From: an uncultured Caldilineaceae bacterium
GTDB taxonomy: Bacteria > Chloroflexota > Anaerolineae > Caldilineales > Caldilineaceae
Direction: 5' to 3'
Assembly: GCA_951812725.1 (NCBI GenBank)
Contig: OX638330.1
Coordinates: 620,001-684,000, forward strand
Length of the DNA: 64,000 bases
The position numbers were made by a program, and so were the translations under genes. The first letter of the stretch is position 1, and each line of letters opens with the position of its first letter. Below the pieces are notes generated by a model. The model was not told where the DNA came from, made no database searches, and was given only the letters and a program-made list of their open reading frames with translations. Shown here in pieces: positions 43,983 to 52,053 of the stretch.

Positions 43983-46463
43983 CTATTCCTGCGTAAACTC
44001 CGCGGTCACGTCCAGTTGGGCGCCCACTATCAGCGGCAGGAGGTCCTCTGTGAACAATGCGTTGACATTGGGGTCCGCAAGCGCGTTAGCGATGTCTTCC
44101 GGGAGGAAAGGCGCCGCCAAGTCCAAAGTGCGGAGGATCGACGGTGAGTCATAGTGAATGGTGAGGAGGATAACATCGTCGGCCACGACATTCAACTGGT
44201 TGGCCGATGATGTCAACACCAACTCCGAAACCTGCAGGCCATCGTAGAGAATGGAGGAGATATTGGCAGGCAGGGCGGGCAGGTTCACACCATGCTCTTG
44301 CAATTCACTTGCGGCCATTCCGGCGACAGAGGTGATTTCCGACCGATCCAGCGTGAGGCCGAGCGCAAGCACGGGGCGGTGTTCGGCGTCGATGTCGGGC
44401 GGCTCCATTCGTACTGCGGTCACATCGAAGGCGGGCGGCACGTCTACAGATGCCATTCCATCGGCCGGCGGGATAGAAAGAGCGACGCCGATATCGGTCT
44501 TTTTGAGGAACTCAATGCCTACGCCAAGCATGCCGGGCGGGATGGGGATGAGTTCGGTCACGACCTGCTGGAGTGTCTCCATAGACTGATCGGTCCAGGA
44601 AATGACGGGGAGGTGTCCTCCGTTCGAGGCCAGATAGAGACTGGCGTCGATTATGTTGAGATCGAGGCGCTGGATGCCGAGGGACTGCATGTCGATGATG
44701 AATTGCGGCTGCAGAATCGACTGGCTGCCCAAGGGTATGCCCAAAATGGCAAGGGCTCCGTCCGCCTTTACTTCAACAGGCAGAGAGGAGAGTTTTGTTT
44801 CGGGCGCTTCCTGCCCTGCCAAGGCGAGCTGCACATCAACGCCGTTAGAGATAACGGGAGGCAGGTGCGGCAGGTATTCGCTTATCGTGCCGATAAAGGC
44901 GATATCGTCGGAAAGCGAGGAGACTACGACCAAGAGGCGATTCAGCGCTGCTTCATCGTATTGTAATGTCAAGAGGCTGCCGGAATCACCTAGGAGTTCG
45001 ATGGCGCCGGCTGAAGTCGTCAACTGGAGGGAGTCCGACCCGACGCCGCTAACTATGTCCATGACGAGCGGGGGTAGACCCACAGGCGGCAGCAGACCGA
45101 CCAAATCGGCGAGTGAGATGCCGAGGGCGGACATTACATAGCCGTCTCTGTCGATGGCGGCGCCGATTCTAAGAGCCGGTTCCTTTGCTTCGGGCGCGGC
45201 TGCGAAGTTGGGGGCGGCCACGTCGTATTCTTCGCTAAAGGTCATTCCGTCTGTCGCGGGCAGATCCAATGACAGGCCGACGTTTGTTTTTGCTAGCAGA
45301 CTTCGCAATACGGTGAGGCCGACGTCCACCATGCCTTCGGATACGCCGAGAAGGTCAACAGCAACATCTCCTATTGTGTCCAGCGACGAATCGGTCCAGA
45401 GAATGGAGGGCAACGGCTCCTGGTTGAGGGCAAGGTAGAGGCCGTCGGCCTGAATGCTAAGGTCCAATTTCTGAACGCTCATATTGCCCAAGAGGTCGAG
45501 CACAGTGGCCGGCAAGAGAGAGCCTGAGCCGACGGGAATGCCCCATACCCCTAACGAGCCGTCTTCGCCGACACTTGCGGGAATGGTAGGCAGGAGGGTA
45601 TCGGCGGCAGGTTCACCGGTAAAGGAGACGATGACGTCGAGGTCTGCGCCAGTCAGTTTAGGAATGACTTCGCCGATCATGCCTCCCATTGACGGGTCGA
45701 CAAAGGCGCTGACGATGGGCAGGAGGTTGTCCAGGCGTTCGGTGTCGTATGCGAGGCCGGGCAGGTCGGTGCTGTCCAGGGCGAGATCGATGCCGTTGGG
45801 TTGGGTGGCGAGGGAGAACTGCTGCACGCCAACCGCCGACAAAATCTGAAGGGCCATTGGCGGAAGTTCCACGCCTAGGGATGCGCCCAGGGCCTGCTCA
45901 ATTTCTGCCAAAGGAATACCTTCGAACGACGCTTTGCCTTCTGCATCGAAGGCCAGGCTGGCAAACTGGAGCGGTCCGATGGTGGTCTCGGGCGCTGAAG
46001 CCTGCCTAACCAACTCTTCCCCCGTCCAGCGAGGAATGTTATCGCCGGCAGTGGGGAGAATGATGATTGCGCCGAGGCCTATCTGTCGCAACCCGGATAA
46101 TGCGGAAGCTCCTTGCGCTGCAGCGGGGACATTGGCCAGGATTTGGGTCAGCAATTCTGCGGATTCGTCACTCCACTTCAGATAGGGGAGAGGCTCTCCA
46201 TCAGCGTAGAGGAAAATTCCGTGGTAGCCGATTCGAGCTTCGAGAACATCGACACCGGCAACAGCGAACTGATCCAACATTGGTTGTTGAAGAATCTGTC
46301 CAATTTGGAAGCCGAGTACAGTGCCATTGCCATTGCCATCGATTCTGATAGGAACGGACGGGAGGTTGAACAGCGTAGAGCCGCCGTCGCCGCCGCCATT
46401 ACAGGCGCCCAGAACCAGAATGAAAGCCAGGATAATAACAATTTTGCGGAGTAAGGCCGGCAC
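43983..46463 (-). CDS. Lipoprotein made of three ~260-residue repeats, function unknown
   Basis: 826 residues from a GTG at 46463, chosen for AAGGAGG 6 bases upstream and a signal peptide starting there (ALLRK, hydrophobic core, lipobox LGAC with Cys21). The mature chain is a triplication: units at about 33-288, 290-555 and 560-826. Each unit has a first half with LPxxxW(S/T)DxS (LPYLKWSDES, LPSILWTDSS, LPVISWTDQS) and a second half with an L.YD...L turn. Each half also has the pattern VQxLxLxxxxxGLxLxxxxxxLP. It is Leu/Val/Ile-rich with few Cys or Lys, suggesting long amphipathic beta strands outside the membrane. No known family is recognised. Confidence 0.8.
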   Translation of the reverse strand: MPALLRKIVIILAFILVLGACNGGGDGGSTLFNLPSVPIRIDGNGNGTVLGFQIGQILQQPMLDQFAVAGVDVLEARIGYHGIFLYADGEPLPYLKWSDESAELLTQILANVPAAAQGASALSGLRQIGLGAIIILPTAGDNIPRWTGEELVRQASAPETTIGPLQFASLAFDAEGKASFEGIPLAEIEQALGASLGVELPPMALQILSAVGVQQFSLATQPNGIDLALDSTDLPGLAYDTERLDNLLPIVSAFVDPSMGGMIGEVIPKLTGADLDVIVSFTGEPAADTLLPTIPASVGEDGSLGVWGIPVGSGSLLPATVLDLLGNMSVQKLDLSIQADGLYLALNQEPLPSILWTDSSLDTIGDVAVDLLGVSEGMVDVGLTVLRSLLAKTNVGLSLDLPATDGMTFSEEYDVAAPNFAAAPEAKEPALRIGAAIDRDGYVMSALGISLADLVGLLPPVGLPPLVMDIVSGVGSDSLQLTTSAGAIELLGDSGSLLTLQYDEAALNRLLVVVSSLSDDIAFIGTISEYLPHLPPVISNGVDVQLALAGQEAPETKLSSLPVEVKADGALAILGIPLGSQSILQPQFIIDMQSLGIQRLDLNIIDASLYLASNGGHLPVISWTDQSMETLQQVVTELIPIPPGMLGVGIEFLKKTDIGVALSIPPADGMASVDVPPAFDVTAVRMEPPDIDAEHRPVLALGLTLDRSEITSVAGMAASELQEHGVNLPALPANISSILYDGLQVSELVLTSSANQLNVVADDVILLTIHYDSPSILRTLDLAAPFLPEDIANALADPNVNALFTEDLLPLIVGAQLDVTAEFTQE

Positions 46464-46529
46464 AAGCCGCCTCCTTATGGGTGCGTAACAAAGATAGGCA
46501 GATAAAATGCGGCGACGGCGCGGACGCGT

Positions 46530-46545
46530 CAACCGATCTCGGTTG
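46530..46545. promoter_or_regulatory. Operator-like palindrome upstream of the repeat lipoprotein gene
   Basis: CAACCGA and TCGGTTG as perfect 7-bp arms with a 2-base centre, 67 bases upstream of the GTG. The TTGA on its minus-strand side could be part of a -35 (TTGACG), but a good -10 is not seen. Confidence 0.35.
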
Positions 46546-46904
46546 GCATTGTTATATCACGATTCATTCGGAATGACAATGCCGTAACTAAAGCTCTGGT
46601 GAACGTTGACCAGACGCTGCGCCTGCACTACCTGGCGGCGTCGCCGGGCTGTTCGAGACATACAGCCACCAAGCTTTTCGGGCACCTTCCAAGATTACCA
46701 TACATCTTACAATAGGTCACAAGGAGACACAAAACCGGTAATTGGAACAAGGAAATTCACTCCGACTATATGGAGTATTGAAAGCGTATGAGGTTAGTAG
46801 TTCAATTAATTCCCGTTCCGCCGTTTTTGGCTTCTTAAGCTGGCCTAATGTGTGATGAAACGAGGGACGGAGCGTATTGCGCAGTGGATTACAAATCGCT
46901 CTTT
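46546..46904. other. Intergenic region without a recognised gene
   Basis: About 360 A/T-richer bases between the lipoprotein promoter region and the MurE stop. Short frames lack ribosome sites, and no terminator with a clear stem and T-run follows MurE. Confidence 0.4.
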
Positions 46905-48665
46905 TCAATTCTCTTCAGGCCCTTTTGTGCGGGCGCGCAGGGCGGACAGCATGGCATCCTGTTCGTTCCACGGGAATTCGGTCTCGCCGTAGCACATGCT
47001 GCGTTCGTGGCCCTTGCCAAAGGAGGCGACAACATCGCCGGCGCGGGCCATCTCGACACCGAATCTGATCGCCTCGGCGCGGTCGGGGACGATGGCAAAG
47101 CGAGGCGCGAGGAACTCGGCTTTTGTACGAGTGAGCCGCTCGATACTTTCGACTTCCTCTTCTGAGTGCACGTTCTTTTCTGCTGCGGCGCCGGTGATAG
47201 CGTCCTGTATGCCGGCTGCAATTTCCTGATTGATGTCCCCCAGGTCCTCGGTGCGAGGATCTTCGGCGGTGATGACTGTGAAGTCGGCGAGCTGCCCGCT
47301 GACCTGGCCCATCAGGCGGCGTTTGCCCCGATCGCGCAGGCCGGCGCAGCCGAAGATAGCGATCAGTCTTCCTTTTCTCTGGGCGCCTTCTACTGCTACA
47401 AGAGGGCGCAGTGTTTCCAGGGCCCGTTCGAGACTTGCTGGGGAGTGCGCGAAGTCGACTACTGCCAGAAAATCCTGCCAGGTATTCATGCGCTGCATTC
47501 GCCCCAAGACCGAAGAAAGGGAGGCAACACCCTTGCGGATCTGTTCGGGCGGGATGCCGAGGCCAAGAGTTACGGCAGCTGCGCACAGGATGTTGGACAC
47601 ATTGAACTCGCCGATCAGCCGGGTCTCCATCGGTATGAAACCGCCCTGCCAGACCAGATCAAAGCGGGTGGCGGCGGGCAGATTCTCGATGTTGCGGGCG
47701 TGCACGTCGGCGGTGGCATCGGACACGCTATATGTATATAACGTCACGCCGTCTACTTCGCGGCGCGTTTTCTCTTCAGCCAACACCGTCCGTAAAGGCT
47801 GGCAGCTGCTGTCGTCCAGGTTGAAGACAGCGATACGGGGCACGCCCGGTTTGGGCGCGGAGTGGAACAGGCTGCGGAAGAGCAGGAACTTGGCGGCCTG
47901 GTATGCTTCGAAAGAGCCGTGAATGTCGAGGTGCTCGTGGGTGATATTGGTCAGGGCGGCAACATCGTAGTCGACCGCTGCCACGCGTTTCTGGTCGAGG
48001 CCGAAGCTGGTGCTTTCAACAACAGCATATTGGCAGCCTGCGGAGTGCATTTGGGCCAGAAATGCTTGCACTGTCGGCGCGTCCGGCGTCGTCACGTGCA
48101 GCCCTGTTGCCTGCTCGACGCCGGCGATGCGGGCGCCGACGGTGGTTATGACGCCAACAGGTGCGGAACGGCTGAGAATCGCCTCAAGGATTGAGCAGGT
48201 TGTGGTCTTGCCATCGGTGCCTGTCACGCCGATGACGGCCTGGGCGCGGCTGGGGAAATCATGGAACGCGGCACTGAGCCAGGCAAGTGCTTCGCGGCTG
48301 TCGGTCACCTGGACATAGGGTAGGTCTGCGTGCTGCGGCCACCAGCTGGTTTCTTTCAGCAAGGCCAGTGGATGGCTGCCGACCACGGCGGCGGCGCCGG
48401 CGGAAACGGCCTGGGGAATGAAGGTATGACCGTCTTGTTGCAGGCCCGGTACGGCTACGAAGAGCGTGTCGGCGCTGACTTGGCGGCTGTCGTCGGTGAT
48501 GCGGCGCACGGCAACGGCCGGCGCAGGTGCGTCGCCGGGTAGGCGAAGTCTGTGCGGGAGTTGCGCTAGCAGGGTTGCCAGCGGTCGTTCACCGTCATTC
48601 ACGGAAGTGGAAACTCGGGCGGCCTCGGTATCTCGCTGTTCCGAAATCGGGGCGTCCGCCGTCAT
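46905..48665 (-). CDS. murE: MurE-type UDP-MurNAc-tripeptide ligase
   Basis: 586 residues, full-length Mur ligase. ATP loop GVTGTDGKTTT (146-156), the central VEGTSFGL-like motif (VESTSFGLDQ, 217-226), THEHLDIHG (242-250) and KGHE (551-554) identify MurE, which adds the third amino acid of the peptidoglycan stem peptide. The residue-specificity motif is EDPR (468-471) instead of the DNPR typical of diaminopimelate enzymes, so the amino acid added is uncertain. The start overlaps the stop of the surface-protein gene by 4 bases (ATGA), indicating coupled translation. No other cell-wall gene is next to it. Confidence 0.88.
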   Translation of the reverse strand: MTADAPISEQRDTEAARVSTSVNDGERPLATLLAQLPHRLRLPGDAPAPAVAVRRITDDSRQVSADTLFVAVPGLQQDGHTFIPQAVSAGAAAVVGSHPLALLKETSWWPQHADLPYVQVTDSREALAWLSAAFHDFPSRAQAVIGVTGTDGKTTTCSILEAILSRSAPVGVITTVGARIAGVEQATGLHVTTPDAPTVQAFLAQMHSAGCQYAVVESTSFGLDQKRVAAVDYDVAALTNITHEHLDIHGSFEAYQAAKFLLFRSLFHSAPKPGVPRIAVFNLDDSSCQPLRTVLAEEKTRREVDGVTLYTYSVSDATADVHARNIENLPAATRFDLVWQGGFIPMETRLIGEFNVSNILCAAAVTLGLGIPPEQIRKGVASLSSVLGRMQRMNTWQDFLAVVDFAHSPASLERALETLRPLVAVEGAQRKGRLIAIFGCAGLRDRGKRRLMGQVSGQLADFTVITAEDPRTEDLGDINQEIAAGIQDAITGAAAEKNVHSEEEVESIERLTRTKAEFLAPRFAIVPDRAEAIRFGVEMARAGDVVASFGKGHERSMCYGETEFPWNEQDAMLSALRARTKGPEEN

Positions 48666-50479
48666 AACTCGTCGGTTCCGGCGTTTCCGTCACGCGCAAC
48701 TGAGACACCGGCGACCAGAAGCAGCAGGAAAAAGACGGCCGCGCCCCCTACCCAAATCGGCGGTATTCGGGTGAGGCTATCGGTGACATTTCCTGAGCTG
48801 AGGGCGGTAGATGTCGGGGTGGGCGGGGGTTGCTCGCCTTCATCACCTGGCGTGGGCGTGCTGTTTGGCGTTTCGTCAGTCGCGGGAGGGGGCGGCAGCG
48901 TTGCGGATACGGTAGACGCAGGATCTGGTGTCGCGGTCGGCGTCTCAGTGGCAGTAGGCGTTAAGGTAGGCGCATTTGGATCCGGCGTTGCGGTTGGCGT
49001 GCAAACGGCCGATGGCGTGTCGGTGGGTGCGTTGGGATCCGGTGTTGCGGTCGACGTGCCGGTGGCTGTCGGCGTCGCGGTTGGCGCACTGGTGTCGGGT
49101 GTAGCGGTAGGCGCATTTGGATCCGGCGTTGCGGTCAATCTGCCTGTTACTGTTGGCGTAGCGGCGGGCGCATGAGGGTCGTGCAACACGATGAGCGTAC
49201 ATGCGTCGGTCGGCGTAGGGGTAGGCGCATCAGGATCGTGCGTCGGGGTGGCAGTTGGCGTATTTGTGGGCAGGCTGGGATCGGGCGTGGCGGTGGCGGT
49301 TGGCGTCTCGGTAGAAAGCGGCGTTTCGGTTACGGTCGGCGAAACTGAAGGCGTGGGCGTGGGAACCCTGGGCAGCACGGCAGGATCCAAAGGTGTAATT
49401 TGGGCCGACGAAAGGAAGGAGGAGCCGCTGTCAAGGGTACGAAGCACGCCATCCTGCTCGGTGCCGGCGTAGGTGACGCCGACAAAGGTTGACGAGGAAG
49501 CCAGACGGAAAACGGGATTGGTATAGGCGGCGCCATTGACTGACACGCGCGTCCAGTCCGGTACACCCTCGGTCCACAGTCCAACATTGGTGCCGACGAC
49601 GACTTCCTGGCCACTGATGGTCAGGTCGTAGATGACAACACCGGCGGGGAAGGAGGGATCCTGCAGCCAGTTGTAGCCGTCATCGCTCAGGTAGAGGCCG
49701 GAGGCGAAGGTGCCTACATATAAACGGCCATCCAGCATTGTCATGCCGCGGGCGATGATGCCAGCTGGCAAGTTGACCCGTTCCCAGTCAACGGCTGACG
49801 GCGTCAAGCGCCAGACGCCGTCATGGGTGCCGGCATAGAGGGCGCCGTCTTTATCTGCAAAGGCGCGCACGCGCAGGGCGCTGCCGGTCAGACCCTCGCC
49901 GAACCACTCCCAGCTCAGGCCGCCGTCAAGGCTGCGCACAACACCGTCGAAGCGAGTGCCAGCGTAGAAGACGGTCTGTCCGTCCTCAATGCGGGTGAAA
50001 AGGCGGCCAACGCCGCTGCTTGGCGTGAGTACCTGGTTGATCGACTGCTCCTGCCGCCAGGTCAGGCCGCCGTCCTCGCTAATGAACAGATGGCCGGCGC
50101 CGCCGTCGGCGGCCAGGACCCGGTTTCCATCCTGCGGGTCGAAACGTATGGAAGCGACAGAGGTGTCGGCAGGCAGGTCGACGCTGGCACGGCTCCAGGT
50201 GTGGCCGCCGTCGGTGCTACGATAGATGCCGGCGGGCACCGGTACGTTGAGTGTGCCGGCAACGACGATACTGGGGTCATCGGGCGATACGTCGAGGCCG
50301 ATGATGCTATTAGAGAAGGGTACAAAGCCGGACTGGGCGAAGATTTGACCGCTGGCAGGGGCGATCAGGACCGCCAATATAGCAAGGATCAGCCACAGTC
50401 GGTTTGAAGTTAGGGGAACGGTGAATTTCGGTACTGGGCGGTGTTTGCCGCGCAGTTTTTGCTGGTGGCCAGCGTGCAT
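48662..50479 (-). CDS. Surface BNR-propeller protein with Thr/Pro-rich stalk and C-terminal anchor
   Basis: 605 residues from the ATG at 50479 (GGGAGG upstream). An N-terminal signal or anchor at about 25-45 is followed by a propeller of BNR/Asp-box repeats (STDGGHTW, SEDGGLTW, SLDGGLSW, SDDGYNW), resembling VPS10/sortilin-like or photosystem-assembly-like propellers. After about residue 365 comes a stalk of 170-200 residues with repeats of the type TATPDPNAPT, then one hydrophobic segment (IWVGGAAVFFLLLLVAGVSV) and a short charged tail. The likely topology is an extracellular propeller on a stalk. It is co-transcribed with murE. Confidence 0.8.
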   Translation of the reverse strand: MHAGHQQKLRGKHRPVPKFTVPLTSNRLWLILAILAVLIAPASGQIFAQSGFVPFSNSIIGLDVSPDDPSIVVAGTLNVPVPAGIYRSTDGGHTWSRASVDLPADTSVASIRFDPQDGNRVLAADGGAGHLFISEDGGLTWRQEQSINQVLTPSSGVGRLFTRIEDGQTVFYAGTRFDGVVRSLDGGLSWEWFGEGLTGSALRVRAFADKDGALYAGTHDGVWRLTPSAVDWERVNLPAGIIARGMTMLDGRLYVGTFASGLYLSDDGYNWLQDPSFPAGVVIYDLTISGQEVVVGTNVGLWTEGVPDWTRVSVNGAAYTNPVFRLASSSTFVGVTYAGTEQDGVLRTLDSGSSFLSSAQITPLDPAVLPRVPTPTPSVSPTVTETPLSTETPTATATPDPSLPTNTPTATPTHDPDAPTPTPTDACTLIVLHDPHAPAATPTVTGRLTATPDPNAPTATPDTSAPTATPTATGTSTATPDPNAPTDTPSAVCTPTATPDPNAPTLTPTATETPTATPDPASTVSATLPPPPATDETPNSTPTPGDEGEQPPPTPTSTALSSGNVTDSLTRIPPIWVGGAAVFFLLLLVAGVSVARDGNAGTDEL

Positions 50480-50517
50480 AGGCCCTCCCAAAAGGGCGTC
50501 GGAGAGGTGATGAGGAA

Positions 50518-50545
50518 ATTATACGACAGACAAACTATAGCACAA
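50518..50545 (-). promoter_or_regulatory. Candidate promoter of the surface protein-murE operon
   Basis: On the minus strand a perfect TATAAT (50523-50518) with a poor -35 TTGTGC (50545-50540) 16 bases upstream. The start codon is 38 bases beyond the -10. Confidence 0.5.
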
Positions 50546-50658
50546 AAGCTTTCTTTCTTGCTTCAGGTGGGTGTTTTGTTGTTAGTTTTCTGTGATTCCG
50601 CTTGTGGATGATGGTTTGAGGGTTGGGGTTGATCAGATTTGAGGGATTCTTGATTTAT

Positions 50659-50898
50659 GTCCGCGGAGGGTCGCGAAGAACTGCAACAGCAACATCTTTT
50701 GTCCACGAAGGGCCACGAAGGGTCGCGAAGAACTGCAACAGCAACATCTTTTGTCCACGAAGGGCCACGAAGGGCCGCGAAGAACTGCAACAGCAACATC
50801 TTCTGTCCACGAAGGACCGCGAAGAACTGCAACTGCAACATCTTTTGTCCGCGGAGGGCCACGGAGGAACGCGGAGAACTGCAACTGCAACGTCTTTT
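50659..50898. repeat. Intergenic minisatellite with 42/52-bp units
   Basis: Five head-to-tail copies begin with GTCC and end near GCAACATCTTTT: 50659-50700 (42), 50701-50752 (52), 50753-50804 (52), 50805-50846 (42) and 50847-50898 (52); a degenerate start of a sixth follows. The two lengths differ by an internal 10-base step (CACGAAGGGC duplicated or lost). All reading frames translate the repeat, but none has a ribosome site. Confidence 0.9.
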
Positions 50899-51078
50899 GT
50901 CCAAGGAGAGCGCTTTTGTTGCAGGTTTGGTCGGGGGACAGGAGATTGAGGCGCAGAGCGGCACATGATGTCCGTGAACGTCCTGCATGTGTTGTGTCTT
51001 GAACTGTCTTCTCTTAGTGTTGAGGCCCCCAAGTGATCCCACTCTTACGCGAAATAGTGTTTCGTTTTCAGATTTCAG
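50899..51078. other. Intergenic region without a recognised gene
   Basis: About 180 bases between the minisatellite and MITE copy C. Nothing beyond a degenerate minisatellite half-unit at its left edge is supported. Confidence 0.4.
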
Positions 51079-51293
51079 GTCGCTACTAAGCCTTTGATGG
51101 GGCCTGTCCTGCGCAGTCCTTTAATTCCGCCGCGGTTGAGGTAATCTGGTTGCATATTGGGCTGGTAGGCGACAGGTCGATCTGGCAGCACGGCCGGTCT
51201 GACGACGTATGGTCGGTGAGGCGTGGTTTTGGAGGGGGGCGTTGCGGGGGCGCAGCCCCTGCACAAGGGAGGGCCGAAGGCCCGACCGCCCAG
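51079..51293. repeat. MITE-like element copy C (right end missing)
   Basis: The left end GTCGCTACTAAGCC resembles the other copies at 12 of 14 positions. The central GC-rich hairpin segment (about 51225-51292) is almost identical to copies A and B. Similarity stops at about 51293 and no right inverted repeat is found, so the copy is truncated or decayed. Confidence 0.65.
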
Positions 51294-51347
51294 ATGAAAG
51301 TCAGACCCCTTGCGGCGCCTGTGCAATGTCACGTTCGATGAGGCGAC

Positions 51348-51389
51348 CGCCTGCCCTGAGCCGCCAGAGGGCGTCTCCGCCGGCAGGCG
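51348..51389 (-). promoter_or_regulatory. Hairpin after the small membrane protein gene
   Basis: Arms CGCCTGCC (51348-51355) and GGCAGGCG (51382-51389), 21 bases downstream of the stop at 51411. There is no T-run, so terminator function is uncertain. Confidence 0.3.
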
Positions 51390-51410
51390 TCAAAACATCC
51401 AAATCGGCGG

Positions 51411-51848
51411 CTAGTCCTGGTTGCTATCTACTATCTGACTGCCAAGAGCCACTGGTTTTTCGACATGCTCCGCCATCAGCGTTTGCCACGTCATTTCCGC
51501 CCAGCGCGCTCGCGTTTCGCGCAGCTCGGCGAGCATCAGTTCACGCACGCTGTCATTCTCGAAGAAGGGGCTATTTTCGTAGAAGCGATAGAGCTTGTCG
51601 AACTTAGCCAGGATGAGTTCCTTGGCAGAAACGTCGCGTCCGATGAGGCGTAGTGCCCCTCGCAGTGCCTGTCGCCGCTCAATCTGCGCTATCCACTTCG
51701 CTGGGACGCGCCCCTCTACAATCTCCTCACCGGCGCGGAACGGGTCTGTCAGCGCTGCTGATGCGACCTGTCTCGTGTATACAGTGACAAGGCACACTAC
51801 AATGGCAACACCAGCAACCACTAACAGCACGCTGAGGACAAATCCCAC
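51411..51848 (-). CDS. Small protein with one N-terminal membrane segment, unknown function
   Basis: 145 residues starting at GTG 51848 with GGAGG about 13 bases upstream. One hydrophobic segment at about 3-24 is followed by a charged, mostly helical domain rich in Glu, Arg and Leu. The topology suggests a membrane-anchored cytoplasmic domain. No family is recognised, and it stands alone between MITE copy C and the glycosidase-like gene at 52054. Confidence 0.55.
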   Translation of the reverse strand: MGFVLSVLLVVAGVAIVVCLVTVYTRQVASAALTDPFRAGEEIVEGRVPAKWIAQIERRQALRGALRLIGRDVSAKELILAKFDKLYRFYENSPFFENDSVRELMLAELRETRARWAEMTWQTLMAEHVEKPVALGSQIVDSNQD

Positions 51849-51881
51849 GAGCTTGTCTTCCTCCCTCCCCTACTGTGCCTT

Positions 51882-51905
51882 CACGGAAATCCCGCTATTT
51901 CCGTG
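51882..51905. promoter_or_regulatory. Inverted repeat upstream of the small membrane protein
   Basis: Perfect 9-bp arms CACGGAAAT (51882-51890) and ATTTCCGTG (51897-51905) with a 6-base centre, 34 bases before the GTG. It is operator-like, or a leader hairpin. Confidence 0.4.
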
Positions 51906-52053
51906 TTTCGAATTGCGTAAGAGCTGGCGAAACGCCCACGTTGCATTTGCGTGGTCCGCGCGTAAAGTCATGGTATCAAAAGAAATTCACATTCGTTCTC
52001 CGGAAACGCTCGCCTGGCAATAAAAACTGACTGCTCATAACCAATCGTTGGAC

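Noticed and set aside
50659..50898. Possible CRISPR array
   Set aside because: Units are contiguous tandem repeats without unique spacers, and no cas genes are near.
50623..51042. Repeat-rich frames on both strands across the minisatellite
   Set aside because: Open frames arise because the repeat lacks stops in several frames. None has a ribosome site.
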